Source: an uncultured Eubacterium sp.
GTDB taxonomy: Bacteria > Bacillota > Clostridia > Oscillospirales > Acutalibacteraceae
DNA length: 32,348 nucleotides
Direction of reading: 5' to 3'
Assembly (NCBI GenBank): GCA_944385025.1
Contig: CALWVQ010000062.1
Location: 1-32,348 of the forward strand
Shown piece after piece: positions 24,001 to 31,969 of the stretch (its first letter is position 1; the number at the start of each line of letters is the position of its first letter). The position numbers were made by a program, and so were the translations under genes. The notes below the pieces were generated by a model. That model was not told the origin of the DNA. It saw only the letters and a list, made by a program, of their open reading frames with translations, and did no database searches.

Positions 24001-24547
24001 ATGGGAAAATATCTATAATTCCGCCCCTTACGGCAAACTGGGTTGTACCTTCAACCTGGTCAAATCTTGTATACCCTGCAAGGACTAATTTTTCCTCAAG
24101 CTCTTTTATATTAATCTCATCATTTACCGATATGGTAAACGTTCTGCGTTTAAGCTCTTCAGGAGGAATAGTGTACTGACAGGCAGCGGCGGCAGACATT
24201 ACTACTGCTGTATAACTGCCCTGTAAAATTTTCGACAGGACACCCAGTCTTATATGCTCAAACTCCCTGCTGACGCCTTTAACCTCTACAAAAGTCAACT
24301 CCCTTGCAGGATAAAGTAAAACTCCATTCTGGAGCTGGCTCAAGCTCTCCTGAACCTTAACGGCAGTAGCCTCGTCGGGAGTGATTATAAAGGCTTTCTC
24401 TCCCTTTTGGCAAAGGGAATGTATCAGCATACACTTTGCAACGTCACTAATGCCGATAACCCCAACAGGAGAATTGCCCTTGTCAACACTCCTGCTGAGG
24501 TCCTTAAATTCAGCGCTTTTATTAAATTCATTAGAAAAACACGACAT
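21068..24547 (-). CDS. mfd: Transcription-repair coupling factor
   Basis: Removes RNA polymerase stalled at DNA lesions and recruits UvrA. The 1159-aa length and domain order are normal: an N-terminal UvrB-like region (about 1-330), the polymerase-interaction domain (about 483-542, LEVGDYIVHNIHGIGVFEGI), the two motor domains with Walker A GDVGFGKT (637-644), DEEQ (738-741) and LSATPIPRTLNMAMSG, then TTIIETGVDVPNCNTLII and GRVGRSSRRAYAYF, and the C-terminal TRCF domain. The start at 24547 is chosen because AAGGG then sits nine bases upstream; an ATG three codons earlier is too close to it. The gene begins 12 bases after pth; fin, which separates them in Bacillus, is absent. Confidence 0.97.
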   Translation of the reverse strand: MSCFSNEFNKSAEFKDLSRSVDKGNSPVGVIGISDVAKCMLIHSLCQKGEKAFIITPDEATAVKVQESLSQLQNGVLLYPARELTFVEVKGVSREFEHIRLGVLSKILQGSYTAVVMSAAAACQYTIPPEELKRRTFTISVNDEINIKELEEKLVLAGYTRFDQVEGTTQFAVRGGIIDIFPSFRDEPVRIELWGDTVDTISSFDVDTQRRNESIDAVEITPANEVLFESNEILIDKIEKVAKSLKGKAIKAREKLYADCDRLRGGVSIACLDKYLPLCYDSKGIFDYFDGRLFVVESGRVKERFLKQEKLNLEDLKWYVEDGTLCKGLDKFSLNFDELTGYYQELNAVYMDSLPRGSFDTPVSHLANFTMQSFNAWSGTLTQLKEELFGFVKGGYTVCIMAGTVRAGKALAEDIRDMGYDAVFFENPPEKFQPKCVNVITGTMAGGFQFSQIKFALLTHAKSSQGKTKKKKVSSKNAIHSLDELEVGDYIVHNIHGIGVFEGINALEIDKVKKDYIKISYAKGDTLYVPVTQLDLVSKYIGPKEDTRVKVNRLGSPEWKKTKARVRSSVQDMAKELTALYAKRMSTQGHAFMEDSDLQREFELRFMYDETDDQLRCCEEIKSDMEKKAPMDRLLCGDVGFGKTEVALRAVFKCVSESKQCAILVPTTVLAMQHYQTALKRFEPYPVNIEMLSRFVPASKQKEILKRLGEGNVDVLIGTHKLLGKSIKFKDLGLLVVDEEQRFGVAQKEKIKEKFPKVDVLTLSATPIPRTLNMAMSGIRDMSIIEEAPGERQPVQTYVVEYDADIVAEAMEREINRGGQCYYLHNNVETIEHKASQIKKALPDATVGIAHGKMSEEQLSQVWNSLIAGEIDILVCTTIIETGVDVPNCNTLIIENADRLGLAQLHQIRGRVGRSSRRAYAYFTFTRGKELTDIAQRRLEAIREYTEFGSGFKIAMRDLEIRGAGSLLGNKQHGHMEAVGYDMYLKLLEEAVAMEKGELKEEEAEEEKECLIDVAIDAHIPDDYITSTAQRLAVYKQIANIKSDADANDTYDELTDRFGAPPSAVWGLIEIALLRNMALDLGVTDIIQRNGSLLFYSSDVDIKTVAILNAFMKGRVTLSAGKRPYVAVKLSNDEANIETMRETLKIMKQAKEHKANLPE

Positions 24548-24559
24548 AAAACGCATCCC

Positions 24560-25165
24560 TTACGAATTATACAAATTCATTGCCCTGTCAATCTCACCCG
24601 AAACAATCAGTCTTACTGCCTTGGTGCTGTTTTCGAGAGCCGATTTTAAATCAGGCTCCTGTTCTTTGGGAAATCTGCCAAGCACCCAGCTTGCTAAATC
24701 GTATTCGGGATTAGGCTTTTTGCCCACTCCGACTTTAACTCGCGGAAAATTCTCGCTTTGCAAATGAGCGATAATACTTTTAATTCCGTTATGACCGCCT
24801 GCAGAGCCTTTTCTTCTTATTCTGGTATGACCCACGTCAAGCGATACGTCGTCATATACTACTATAATATTTTCTGCCGGTATCTTATAAAACCTTGCCG
24901 CCTCGCCCACAGCCTCTCCGCTGTTGTTCATCATAGTCTGGGGCTTCATTACAAGACAGCGGTGCTCACCTATTTTAACCTCACCCACAAGAGCGTGGTG
25001 TTTAAGCTTTTTTATCTCAAAGCCGTCCTCTATGGCAAAAAGGTCCATAGCAAGAAAACCCGCATTGTGTCTTGTCATCTCATACTTGGCGCCCGGATTT
25101 CCCAGCCCTACGATTAAAAAATCATAGTTTGAGGAGTTAAACTCCTTCTTCCTCCTGAATAGCAT
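24560..25165 (-). CDS. pth: Peptidyl-tRNA hydrolase
   Basis: Frees tRNA from prematurely released peptidyl-tRNA. At 201 aa, the family landmarks are: FLIVGLGNPGAKYEMTRHNAGF with catalytic H33, KPQTMMNNSG, VVYDDVSLDVG, RKGSAGGHNGIKSII and FPRVKVGVG. The N-terminus has about ten extra, basic residues. The start at 25165 is best supported, with GAGG about nine bases upstream; it overlaps the end of the upstream CNNM/CBS gene by 29 bases. In-frame codons further upstream lie well inside that gene. mfd follows after 12 bases, so the three genes are an operon. Confidence 0.95.
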   Translation of the reverse strand: MLFRRKKEFNSSNYDFLIVGLGNPGAKYEMTRHNAGFLAMDLFAIEDGFEIKKLKHHALVGEVKIGEHRCLVMKPQTMMNNSGEAVGEAARFYKIPAENIIVVYDDVSLDVGHTRIRRKGSAGGHNGIKSIIAHLQSENFPRVKVGVGKKPNPEYDLASWVLGRFPKEQEPDLKSALENSTKAVRLIVSGEIDRAMNLYNS

Positions 25166-26414
25166 TTTCTTCTTCCTCAACAGTAATTTTAATTTCTTCT
25201 GCTCGTTTTCCGTCAACCTTTACCACCTCTGCGGTAAGATTTTCATACTTAAAGCTGTCCCCCACCTCGGGAATTTTATCGGTATTCATCATAACCCAGC
25301 CGTTTACGGTGGAAATATCTTTTTCCTCTTTATAAATATCAAAGAATTTATAGAACTCGTCTATGGACATACCGCCCTGAACGATATATTCGTTTTTGCC
25401 TACCTGTTCAATATCGATTTCAACCTCGTCGTGCTCGTCCCAAATCTCGCCTACCAACTCTTCAAGAATATCCTCAAGAGTTACTATGCCCTCTGTACCG
25501 CCGAATTCGTCGATTACAACGGCAAGGTGGGTTTTATTTTTCTGTAAAATTCTCAAAAGTTTTGAAATTTTTGTATCGGGACTAACCATAGGAACAGGCT
25601 TAATGACTGTCCTTAAAGATTTCAGATTACGTCTTCTTGCGCTTTCAAAATCGCGCTGGTGAATAACGCCCACAATGTTGTCAATATCATCAATATATAC
25701 AGGCAGACGGCTGAAATTTGTGGAGTTGAAAACTCTTTCAATCTCATCAAGGGGAGCATATTTGTCAACTGCCTCCACGTCAACTCTGGGCACTAAAATA
25801 TCTGCTACCGCAATATCGTCAAACTCGATAGATGAGCGGATAAGTTCGCTTTCGTTTTCGTCGATTTCGCCGCCTGTATGAGCCTCGTCAACATACGTTT
25901 TAAGCTCTTCTTCAGTAACGGTGGAAACGGAGCGTGTTTTGAAAATCTTGCTTAAAATATATTTCCAGCCGCGGAAAAACAGGTTAAGAGGGGCAAATAT
26001 TATGGTGAAGAAATTAATAATGGGAGTAACTGCAATAGCCACCTTTTCCGCCTTTTCCTTTGCCAACGCTTTTGGTGAAACCTCACCGAAAATAAGCACT
26101 ACGATAGTCATTACAACAGTTGACACCGTTGCGCCCAAGTCGCTGTTGTCCCCTAAAAGCCCTGTAAAAAACAGGGTTGCAATAGAGGTTGACGCAATAT
26201 TAACAATGTTGTTGCCGATAAGCACCGTGGAAAGAACCACGTCGTACTTTTCTGCAAGGGCAAGAGTTTTTTCTATGGACTTATTGTTTCTGTCCTCTCT
26301 CATCATAGCTTTAAGCTTTACTTTGTTAAGGGAGGAAAACGCAGTTTCGGAGCCGGAGAAAAACGCCGACATAACTACCAAAACAGCCATTGCAATAAGC
26401 AGTCCCGTATTCAT
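25137..26414 (-). CDS. CNNM/CBS-domain membrane protein (HlyC/CorC family)
   Basis: The N-terminal CNNM (DUF21) domain with about four membrane segments spans residues 1-190 ([22 protein letters not shown] is its hallmark), two CBS domains at about 205-325 ([39 protein letters not shown]) and a CorC/HlyC-type C-terminal domain at about 335-415. Such proteins are linked to magnesium export or homeostasis, although many are still labelled hemolysins; the CBS pair probably senses adenosine nucleotides. GGAGAG lies nine bases before the ATG. First gene of the run with pth and mfd. No clear promoter is seen in the 30 bases between it and the upstream terminator. Confidence 0.92.
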   Translation of the reverse strand: MNTGLLIAMAVLVVMSAFFSGSETAFSSLNKVKLKAMMREDRNNKSIEKTLALAEKYDVVLSTVLIGNNIVNIASTSIATLFFTGLLGDNSDLGATVSTVVMTIVVLIFGEVSPKALAKEKAEKVAIAVTPIINFFTIIFAPLNLFFRGWKYILSKIFKTRSVSTVTEEELKTYVDEAHTGGEIDENESELIRSSIEFDDIAVADILVPRVDVEAVDKYAPLDEIERVFNSTNFSRLPVYIDDIDNIVGVIHQRDFESARRRNLKSLRTVIKPVPMVSPDTKISKLLRILQKNKTHLAVVIDEFGGTEGIVTLEDILEELVGEIWDEHDEVEIDIEQVGKNEYIVQGGMSIDEFYKFFDIYKEEKDISTVNGWVMMNTDKIPEVGDSFKYENLTAEVVKVDGKRAEEIKITVEEEENAIQEEEGV

Positions 26415-26449
26415 AATTTTATCTCTCCTAAATTTTAAAATCTAAAGGC

Positions 26450-26486
26450 AAAAAAGCGCACAAGGAGAAAGTACCCCCTGTACGCT
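26450..26486 (-). terminator. Intrinsic terminator of the radical SAM gene
   Basis: On the minus strand bases 26486-26474 pair with 26467-26455 (13 pairs, three of them G-T) and the stem is followed by six T. It ends the radical SAM transcript 14 bases after its stop codon, ahead of the CNNM/CBS gene. Confidence 0.75.
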
Positions 26487-26499
26487 GTAAATTTTATAA

Positions 26500-27942
26500 C
26501 TATTTCTCTTCAGTGTTTTCAGTCTTTTCAAACTCGCTGAAAAGTCTTTCCTCATCAGGAATTTCGTAGTTATACATATTTTCATCCTTAATGTGATTAG
26601 CAATAAACTTATCGCGGTCAAACAGCTCGTCAGCCTTAACCTTCCAAGCCTTTGCAGCAGTAATTGTCTTGTCAAACAGCTCGTTTGCAGACTCCGGATG
26701 CTCCATTTCCGTTGAATATGCGCCTGTTTCACTAACCATTTTGCTGATAGCGCCGGGGTTGTCAAGCACAGGACAAGGACGAAGCATATTGTTTGAAAAC
26801 GGCTGATTTTTCTTGTAAGCCATAAAGAGCGGACTTCTCAGTGCGTCAAGCACAGAACATTCTTTAATATTTACATTTGAATAGTGAACGAAAGCACAAG
26901 GCTCGCAGTCGCCGTTGGCGTTAATATGGAAATAGTGACGTCCGCCGGCAATACAGCCCTGAACATACTCGCCGTCATTCCAGAAATCAAGGGCAAAAAT
27001 TGCCTTTGTCTTTCTCCACTCGTGCATTTTCTTATACATAAGAGCTCTCTGCTCTGGATTTACCATAAGCTCGGTTACAGCGCCGTTGCCTGTTGGCATA
27101 TAGGTAAAGAACCATGCAAATTTTACACCCTGGTCGATAAGCCAATCCATATATTCGTCTGAAGAAAGAACATCAATATTTTTGCTTGTATAGCAAAGGG
27201 AAGCGCCGAAAGGCATACCTCTCTTTTTAAGTCTTGCCATAGCCTCGCAAACTTTTTTATAAACACCTTCGCCGCGGCGGAAATCGTTTTCCTCCTCATA
27301 TCCCTCGATAGAGAATGCAGGGAAGAAGTTACCCACCTCGCAAATTTCGTCTGCAAAGCTGTCATCAATAAGAGTGCCGTTTGTAAAGCTCATAAATACA
27401 CAGTCGGGATTTTCTCTGCAAAGGCGCATAAGGTCTGCTCTTCTCATTGTAGGCTCGCCGCCTGTATAAAGGTACATATAAGTGCCAAGCTCTTTACCCT
27501 GTGCGATAATTCTTGCCAAATCATCGTAGGAAAGAGAACTTTGATGACCGTATTCCGCAGCCCAGCATCCTTTACACTTAAGGTTGCAGGCAGCAGTAGG
27601 ATCCATAAGGATAGCCCAAGGCACGTTACAGCCGTACTTTTCAATATTTTCCATTCTGATAGAGTAGCTGTTGATTGCTACATTCATCATAGGAGGTATC
27701 ATCTTATTGAGAACATCCTCATTAGTGTCGCAAACAAGACTCTTTGCAAATCTCATCCAGTTATTGTCGGGATCGTCAAGCACCTTATGAAGACCGGCAT
27801 ATGTGCTTCTGTTTACCTTTTTTACGTCAGCCATTTCAAGAAGGCTTAATATTTTAGGAGCGTTTTTGTTAAAGTCTTTTCTTGCGTACTTAACTGCTTC
27901 CTTTACTGCAAAAGTAATGGCAGTTTCTTTTATAGATTTCAT
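26500..27942 (-). CDS. Radical SAM/SPASM-type protein (480 aa)
   Basis: The [4Fe-4S]-SAM motif is C119-x3-C123-x2-C126 (CNLKCKGC), with YTGGEP at 159-164 for SAM binding. The C-terminal part has further cysteines, C330, C346, C349, C362 and C390, in GCIAGG-x8-NGDCEPCAF and LRPCPV, the layout of a SPASM/twitch auxiliary cluster. About 105 residues precede the radical SAM core, mostly helical, starting with a predicted amphipathic stretch. The substrate cannot be told: there is no small precursor peptide or maturation partner nearby. One possibility is a role in membrane-spanning lipid synthesis (Mss-like), as such enzymes occur in Clostridia; this is a guess. GAGAGG is six bases before the ATG; own promoter and terminator. 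Confidence 0.9.
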   Translation of the reverse strand: MKSIKETAITFAVKEAVKYARKDFNKNAPKILSLLEMADVKKVNRSTYAGLHKVLDDPDNNWMRFAKSLVCDTNEDVLNKMIPPMMNVAINSYSIRMENIEKYGCNVPWAILMDPTAACNLKCKGCWAAEYGHQSSLSYDDLARIIAQGKELGTYMYLYTGGEPTMRRADLMRLCRENPDCVFMSFTNGTLIDDSFADEICEVGNFFPAFSIEGYEEENDFRRGEGVYKKVCEAMARLKKRGMPFGASLCYTSKNIDVLSSDEYMDWLIDQGVKFAWFFTYMPTGNGAVTELMVNPEQRALMYKKMHEWRKTKAIFALDFWNDGEYVQGCIAGGRHYFHINANGDCEPCAFVHYSNVNIKECSVLDALRSPLFMAYKKNQPFSNNMLRPCPVLDNPGAISKMVSETGAYSTEMEHPESANELFDKTITAAKAWKVKADELFDRDKFIANHIKDENMYNYEIPDEERLFSEFEKTENTEEK

Positions 27943-27966
27943 AAAAATCCTCTCTTATTCATCAGT

Positions 27967-27990
27967 ACGGCGGCGCAAAAACACCGCCGT
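27967..27990. repeat. GC-rich hairpin in the leader of the radical SAM gene
   Basis: ACGGCGG (27967-27973) pairs with CCGCCGT (27984-27990), one mismatch then one more G-C pair inside. It lies between the promoter (28018-28046) and the ribosome binding site, in otherwise AT-rich DNA. On the minus strand no U-tract follows, so it is not a terminator for the transcript coming from lacZ; it could stabilise the mRNA. Confidence 0.55.
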
Positions 27991-28017
27991 TTTAAATATA
28001 CTATGGTGATAAAATAA

Positions 28018-28046
28018 AATATATTCCTTTTAATGTAAAAAGTCAA
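28018..28046 (-). promoter_or_regulatory. Promoter for the radical SAM gene
   Basis: On the minus strand TTGACT (28046-28041), 17 bases, TATATT (28023-28018). It starts just 25 bases beyond the lacZ stop, with no visible terminator between. Confidence 0.65.
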
Positions 28047-28070
28047 GTTTAATTTTTATTACAAATAGTG

Positions 28071-31000
28071 TTAAAATCTAATTTGAAATTTAAGTCTGTA
28101 AGTTTTATCGGTCTTATTCTTATAGATTTCGCTGCAGTGAGCGCCCCAGCTGTCACGTCCGCCTACGCCCTGCTGCCTTGCAATAAGGCGTACAACTGTC
28201 TTGTTAATTTCGGGAAGTTCTTTCTTATGCCAAGCGTTTTCAACTTCTTTAGGCAGATAATGGCAGGCGTTAAATTCCATTTGAGGCTCTGCTACAACTG
28301 AAAATACCTTTTTCTTGCCAACAAGAGTTGCATATCTTACGCCTGTGCGGTTGCCGCACTCCTGTGGTTTAAGGTAATCCACCCACATATCGCTTACAGT
28401 TGTGCTGTAAACCCCAAGCCTTGCGGCGTTTGCACGGTCGATATAGTTTTCTTCAGGGCCCATACCCAAATATGTTACGTCCTCAAAATCAGCAGGAAGT
28501 TCAAACAAAACAGACACTTCGGGAATTTCGGGAAGCGACGGGTCAGGATTAAACTGAAGGTCAACCTCCATACCCTTTGACGTAATAGTGTATATAACGG
28601 TAGCTTTACATTCAGGCTGGGTGCATATTGTTGCACTGCTGATAACTACAACTTTCTTATCATTTTCAAGAATTTTATAACTTTCAATAGACCACTTTGT
28701 ATTATTGTAAATACCCGGTGTATCTCCCGCATCTCTCCAGCAGCCAAGTCTTGAGCCTGCACGGTTTCCTCTGTCGTTATCCGTCAGTGCTCTCCAGAAA
28801 TTAAGGCGCATAGGAGCCTGCAAAAGTTCTTCACCGCCGACTTTGATTGAATAAAGCTGATTGCGCTCTCTTCTTTCAAATCTTATATTAATATCATCGC
28901 TGATAACTCGAAGCGAGCCGTAAGTATCATTCACAATCAGTTTGTCGCCTGTTTCAAGCTCATCATAAGTGTTTTCAAACTCATTGATTACAAACTGCTC
29001 GTAAGCAACAACGTGACCCTCCTCGCACCAAGAAGTGTCATCTTTAACACGAAGTTCAAGATCAAGGTAACATTCGTTGCTGGTAACCTTGCTGAGTTCA
29101 AGGTCGATTACTGTTTTTTCACCGGGAGCAAGCTTTACCTCAGTAACTCCGTCGCACAATATGCCCTTGTCGCTGCTCTGTTTCCAGTAAAGCTCAAACT
29201 CATCAAGATTTGTGAACATATACTTATTCTTAATCTCAATAATACCCTTTTGAGCATCAACCGCATTAAACTGAACATACTGATAAAGCTTTTTGATTTC
29301 TGCAAGTTTCGGTGTAACCTTTCTGTCGCCGAAAAGAAGTCCGTTGCCGCAGAAATGGCCGTCGTGAGGATTTTCGCCGAAATCGCCGCCGTAAGCAAGG
29401 TACTCTACACCGTTTTCGTCGGTGGTAAGGATACTTTGGTCAACCCAGTCCCAGACAAATCCGCCCTGAAGGCAAGGGTATTTATCCCAAAGTCTTGTAT
29501 ATTCGTCAGTAGAACCGCAGGAGTTACCCATAGCGTGAGTATATTCGCACAGGATAAACGGTCTGCCGTCACGCTGAGTTACAGCATACTCTTCAAGTTC
29601 TTCGGCATAGGGATACATTCTTGACTTAACGTCGGAAAGTTCATCTTCGTCAGGAGCTCTCCAGCACTCGTAATGAACAAAACGAGTTGGGTCAGCCTGC
29701 TTAATATACTTATACATTTTCTTTGGAATTTCTCCGCCCAAGGACTCATTTCCCAAAGACCAGCAAACTACGCTTGTAACGTTTTTGTCACGGTTATATG
29801 TAGCCTTAATTCTCTCCATACAAGCCTTTTCCCATTCGGGACGGGAGCCTGGAAGCTGAGGACAGCCTATAATTTTTGACCAGCCTGTACCGTGCGTTTC
29901 CATATTATTTTCATCAACAACGTAAAGACCGTATTCGTCGCAAAGTTCAAGAAAACGAGGGCAGTTAGGGTAATGAGAGGTACGAACAGCGTTCATATTT
30001 GACTTTTTCATCATCTCAATATCGTAACGCATTACCTCTTCTGAAATATATCTGCCTGTTTTACAGTCAAACTCATGTCTGTTAGTTCCCTTGAAAATAA
30101 CTCTCTTGCCGTTAATGCAGATAATACCGTCCTTAATTTCAACAGTTCTGAAACCGATTTTCTGGCTGATATATTCAATAGGAGTGCCGTTATTTTTAAG
30201 GGTAAGTACAAGAGTATAAAGATACGGGTCCTCTGATGACCAAGGATTTACGTCAGTGACAATTGCCTTAAGTTTTGTGTTATGGTCTTCATCGGCGTAC
30301 TGGGTATCAAGGGCAACGGTAATTCCGTCCCCGTCTAAAATGCTCATATCAACGCTGAGGCTTTCGTAAGTGCCGTTAGTCTTAACAAGCACGTCGATAT
30401 AACCGTCAGTAAGGCTGTCGTCAGGCTTTGCAACTACTGTAAAGTCGCGGATATACTCTTTTTCGGTAGTATAGATATAAACGTCCCTGAATATACCGCC
30501 CAGACGCCACATATCCTGACACTCAAGCCAAGAGCCGGTACACCAGCGGTAAACCTCAACTGCAATTGTGTTTGAGCCTTCCTCAAGATATTTTGAAATG
30601 TCAAACTCTGCACGGTGGAACGTAGACTCGGAATAGCCGATTCTCTCACCGTTTACATAGAGATAAAATGCAGACTCAACGCCCTCAAAGCATATTACAA
30701 CTCTCTTTGAAAGCAGTGTTTTATTAACATTTATCTTCTTTATGTAACAGCCTACGGGATTGTGCTTTGTAGGCGCATTCGGAGGGCAAATATCTTCGCT
30801 TCCTTCCCAAGGGTAACGTACATTACAATACTGATTTTGGTCATATCCCTGCATCTGCCAAGAGCAAGGCACAATAACGGTGTCCCAGTTATGTGAATCA
30901 TAATGAGGCTGTGCAAAATCCGTAGGTTTATAAGCATAGTTTTTGTAAAGCTTGAATTTCCACTTGCCGTTTAAAAGTTTACAACGGGAGGAGGCATAGC

Positions 31001-31130
31001 GGTCTGCCTTTTTAGCCTCTTCAAGAGAGTCATAAGGCATAAAAGTAGCGTGCTGGGGAAGTTTGTTTACCCCCACTATTTCCGGATTAGACTGCCATTC
31101 GGTGTAACCGTCGATAAAATTTCTTTCCAT
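28071..31130 (-). CDS. lacZ: Beta-galactosidase, GH2 family (LacZ type)
   Basis: A 1019-aa enzyme, close to the length of E. coli LacZ, hydrolysing lactose and other beta-galactosides. Domain order: jelly-roll sugar-binding domain (about 45-220, with CSWQMQGYDQNQYCNVRYPWEG), two immunoglobulin-like domains around a TIM barrel (about 335-630), and a C-terminal beta-galactosidase small-chain domain (about 745-1019). The acid/base is E462 in WSLGNES and the nucleophile E529 in ILCEYTHAMGNS; RTSHYPN and NNMETHG are also present. There is no signal peptide, so it acts inside the cell. CGGAG precedes the ATG. It begins 23 bases after a sugar-phosphate transferase gene and seems to share its promoter; no lactose permease or lac-type regulator lies in the window. 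Confidence 0.96.
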   Translation of the reverse strand: MERNFIDGYTEWQSNPEIVGVNKLPQHATFMPYDSLEEAKKADRYASSRCKLLNGKWKFKLYKNYAYKPTDFAQPHYDSHNWDTVIVPCSWQMQGYDQNQYCNVRYPWEGSEDICPPNAPTKHNPVGCYIKKINVNKTLLSKRVVICFEGVESAFYLYVNGERIGYSESTFHRAEFDISKYLEEGSNTIAVEVYRWCTGSWLECQDMWRLGGIFRDVYIYTTEKEYIRDFTVVAKPDDSLTDGYIDVLVKTNGTYESLSVDMSILDGDGITVALDTQYADEDHNTKLKAIVTDVNPWSSEDPYLYTLVLTLKNNGTPIEYISQKIGFRTVEIKDGIICINGKRVIFKGTNRHEFDCKTGRYISEEVMRYDIEMMKKSNMNAVRTSHYPNCPRFLELCDEYGLYVVDENNMETHGTGWSKIIGCPQLPGSRPEWEKACMERIKATYNRDKNVTSVVCWSLGNESLGGEIPKKMYKYIKQADPTRFVHYECWRAPDEDELSDVKSRMYPYAEELEEYAVTQRDGRPFILCEYTHAMGNSCGSTDEYTRLWDKYPCLQGGFVWDWVDQSILTTDENGVEYLAYGGDFGENPHDGHFCGNGLLFGDRKVTPKLAEIKKLYQYVQFNAVDAQKGIIEIKNKYMFTNLDEFELYWKQSSDKGILCDGVTEVKLAPGEKTVIDLELSKVTSNECYLDLELRVKDDTSWCEEGHVVAYEQFVINEFENTYDELETGDKLIVNDTYGSLRVISDDINIRFERRERNQLYSIKVGGEELLQAPMRLNFWRALTDNDRGNRAGSRLGCWRDAGDTPGIYNNTKWSIESYKILENDKKVVVISSATICTQPECKATVIYTITSKGMEVDLQFNPDPSLPEIPEVSVLFELPADFEDVTYLGMGPEENYIDRANAARLGVYSTTVSDMWVDYLKPQECGNRTGVRYATLVGKKKVFSVVAEPQMEFNACHYLPKEVENAWHKKELPEINKTVVRLIARQQGVGGRDSWGAHCSEIYKNKTDKTYRLKFQIRF

Positions 31131-31153
31131 AAAAATACTCCGTAATACAATAA

Positions 31154-31771
31154 TTATCTTCTGTGAATTGTTCCCTCGCGGAAACCTTTTTGCTTAACGC
31201 ATACGCCTACGCTTTTAAGCAGTATTACAATATCAAGCTTAATGGACCAGTTATCGCAGTAAAGCTTGTCATACTTCATTTTTTTCATAAGGGAAAGCTC
31301 ATCGCGTCCGCTTATTTGAGCCAGACCTGTAAGCCCCGGTCGATAACGGTACACACCGTATTCAAGCCTTAACCTATGAGCCCTCATTTCAGACGAAATA
31401 AGTGGTCTTGGTCCTACAAAACTCATATCGCCTTTCAGTATGTTCCAAAGCTGGGGAAGTTCGTCAAGACTGGTTTTTCTCAAAAACTTACCCACTTTGG
31501 TAATATATTGTTCGGGATTTTCCAAATCTGCCGTAGCAAGATTAGGAGTTCCGTTATACATAGTTTGAAACTTGTAAATTGTAAAAGGCTTGCCGCCTCT
31601 TCCTCTTCTCTCGTGAGAGAAAAAAACGCTTGTATTCGGCGTAAGGAGATTTGCAATGCAAATCACCAAAAAAACAGGCGACAGCAGTATAAGTGCAAAA
31701 AATGATGCAAATATGTCAAACAGCCGTTTAAATTTTGTAGGTCCAAAGTATAATTTTATAAAATCTTTCAT
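31154..31771 (-). CDS. Polyprenyl-phosphate sugar-1-phosphate transferase (205 aa)
   Basis: A bacterial sugar transferase that loads the first sugar phosphate on undecaprenyl phosphate to begin an exopolysaccharide, capsule or glycan. It is the short form: one hydrophobic segment (about 15-41) and the catalytic domain, as in PglC. Family motifs: KRLFDI, SHERRGRGGKPFTIYKFQTM, RKTSLDELPQLWNILKGDMSFVGPRP and YRPGLTGLAQISGR. The sugar cannot be read from the sequence. The start at 31771 has AGGA eight bases before; an ATG seven codons earlier lacks a ribosome binding site. No other glycan genes are visible nearby; lacZ follows after 23 bases. Confidence 0.93.
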   Translation of the reverse strand: MKDFIKLYFGPTKFKRLFDIFASFFALILLSPVFLVICIANLLTPNTSVFFSHERRGRGGKPFTIYKFQTMYNGTPNLATADLENPEQYITKVGKFLRKTSLDELPQLWNILKGDMSFVGPRPLISSEMRAHRLRLEYGVYRYRPGLTGLAQISGRDELSLMKKMKYDKLYCDNWSIKLDIVILLKSVGVCVKQKGFREGTIHRR

Positions 31772-31847
31772 TTTCACAATCCTAAAATTCATTACAAAAA
31801 ATTGCCGTATAAAATATGTATGCCATATAGTGTGTCAAATCCTGTTG

Positions 31848-31876
31848 ATTATACCACATATAACTTAAATATGCAA
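31848..31876 (-). promoter_or_regulatory. Promoter for the sugar transferase-lacZ unit
   Basis: On the minus strand TTGCAT (31876-31871), 17 bases, a perfect TATAAT (31853-31848) with TG one base ahead. A second, weaker candidate with TTGACA lies about 20 bases nearer to the gene. Confidence 0.65.
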
Positions 31877-31902
31877 TTTTTTTATAATAATTTTAATTAG
31901 TA

Positions 31903-31931
31903 TTGCCAAAAATCCTTTTATTATATATAAT
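31903..31931 (+). promoter_or_regulatory. Promoter for the lipoprotein gene
   Basis: TTGCCA at 31903-31908, 17 bases, a perfect TATAAT at 31926-31931. It stands back to back with the sugar transferase promoter, 26 bases apart. Confidence 0.7.
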
Positions 31932-31969
31932 ATATGGCGATTGATAAAACAAAAAGGGACGTGTTTAAA

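Noticed and set aside
25133-25146. Near-palindrome GGAGTTTAACTCC at the end of the CNNM/CBS gene
   Set aside because: It is short, lies in the coding overlap with pth and does not cover the pth ribosome binding site; probably chance.
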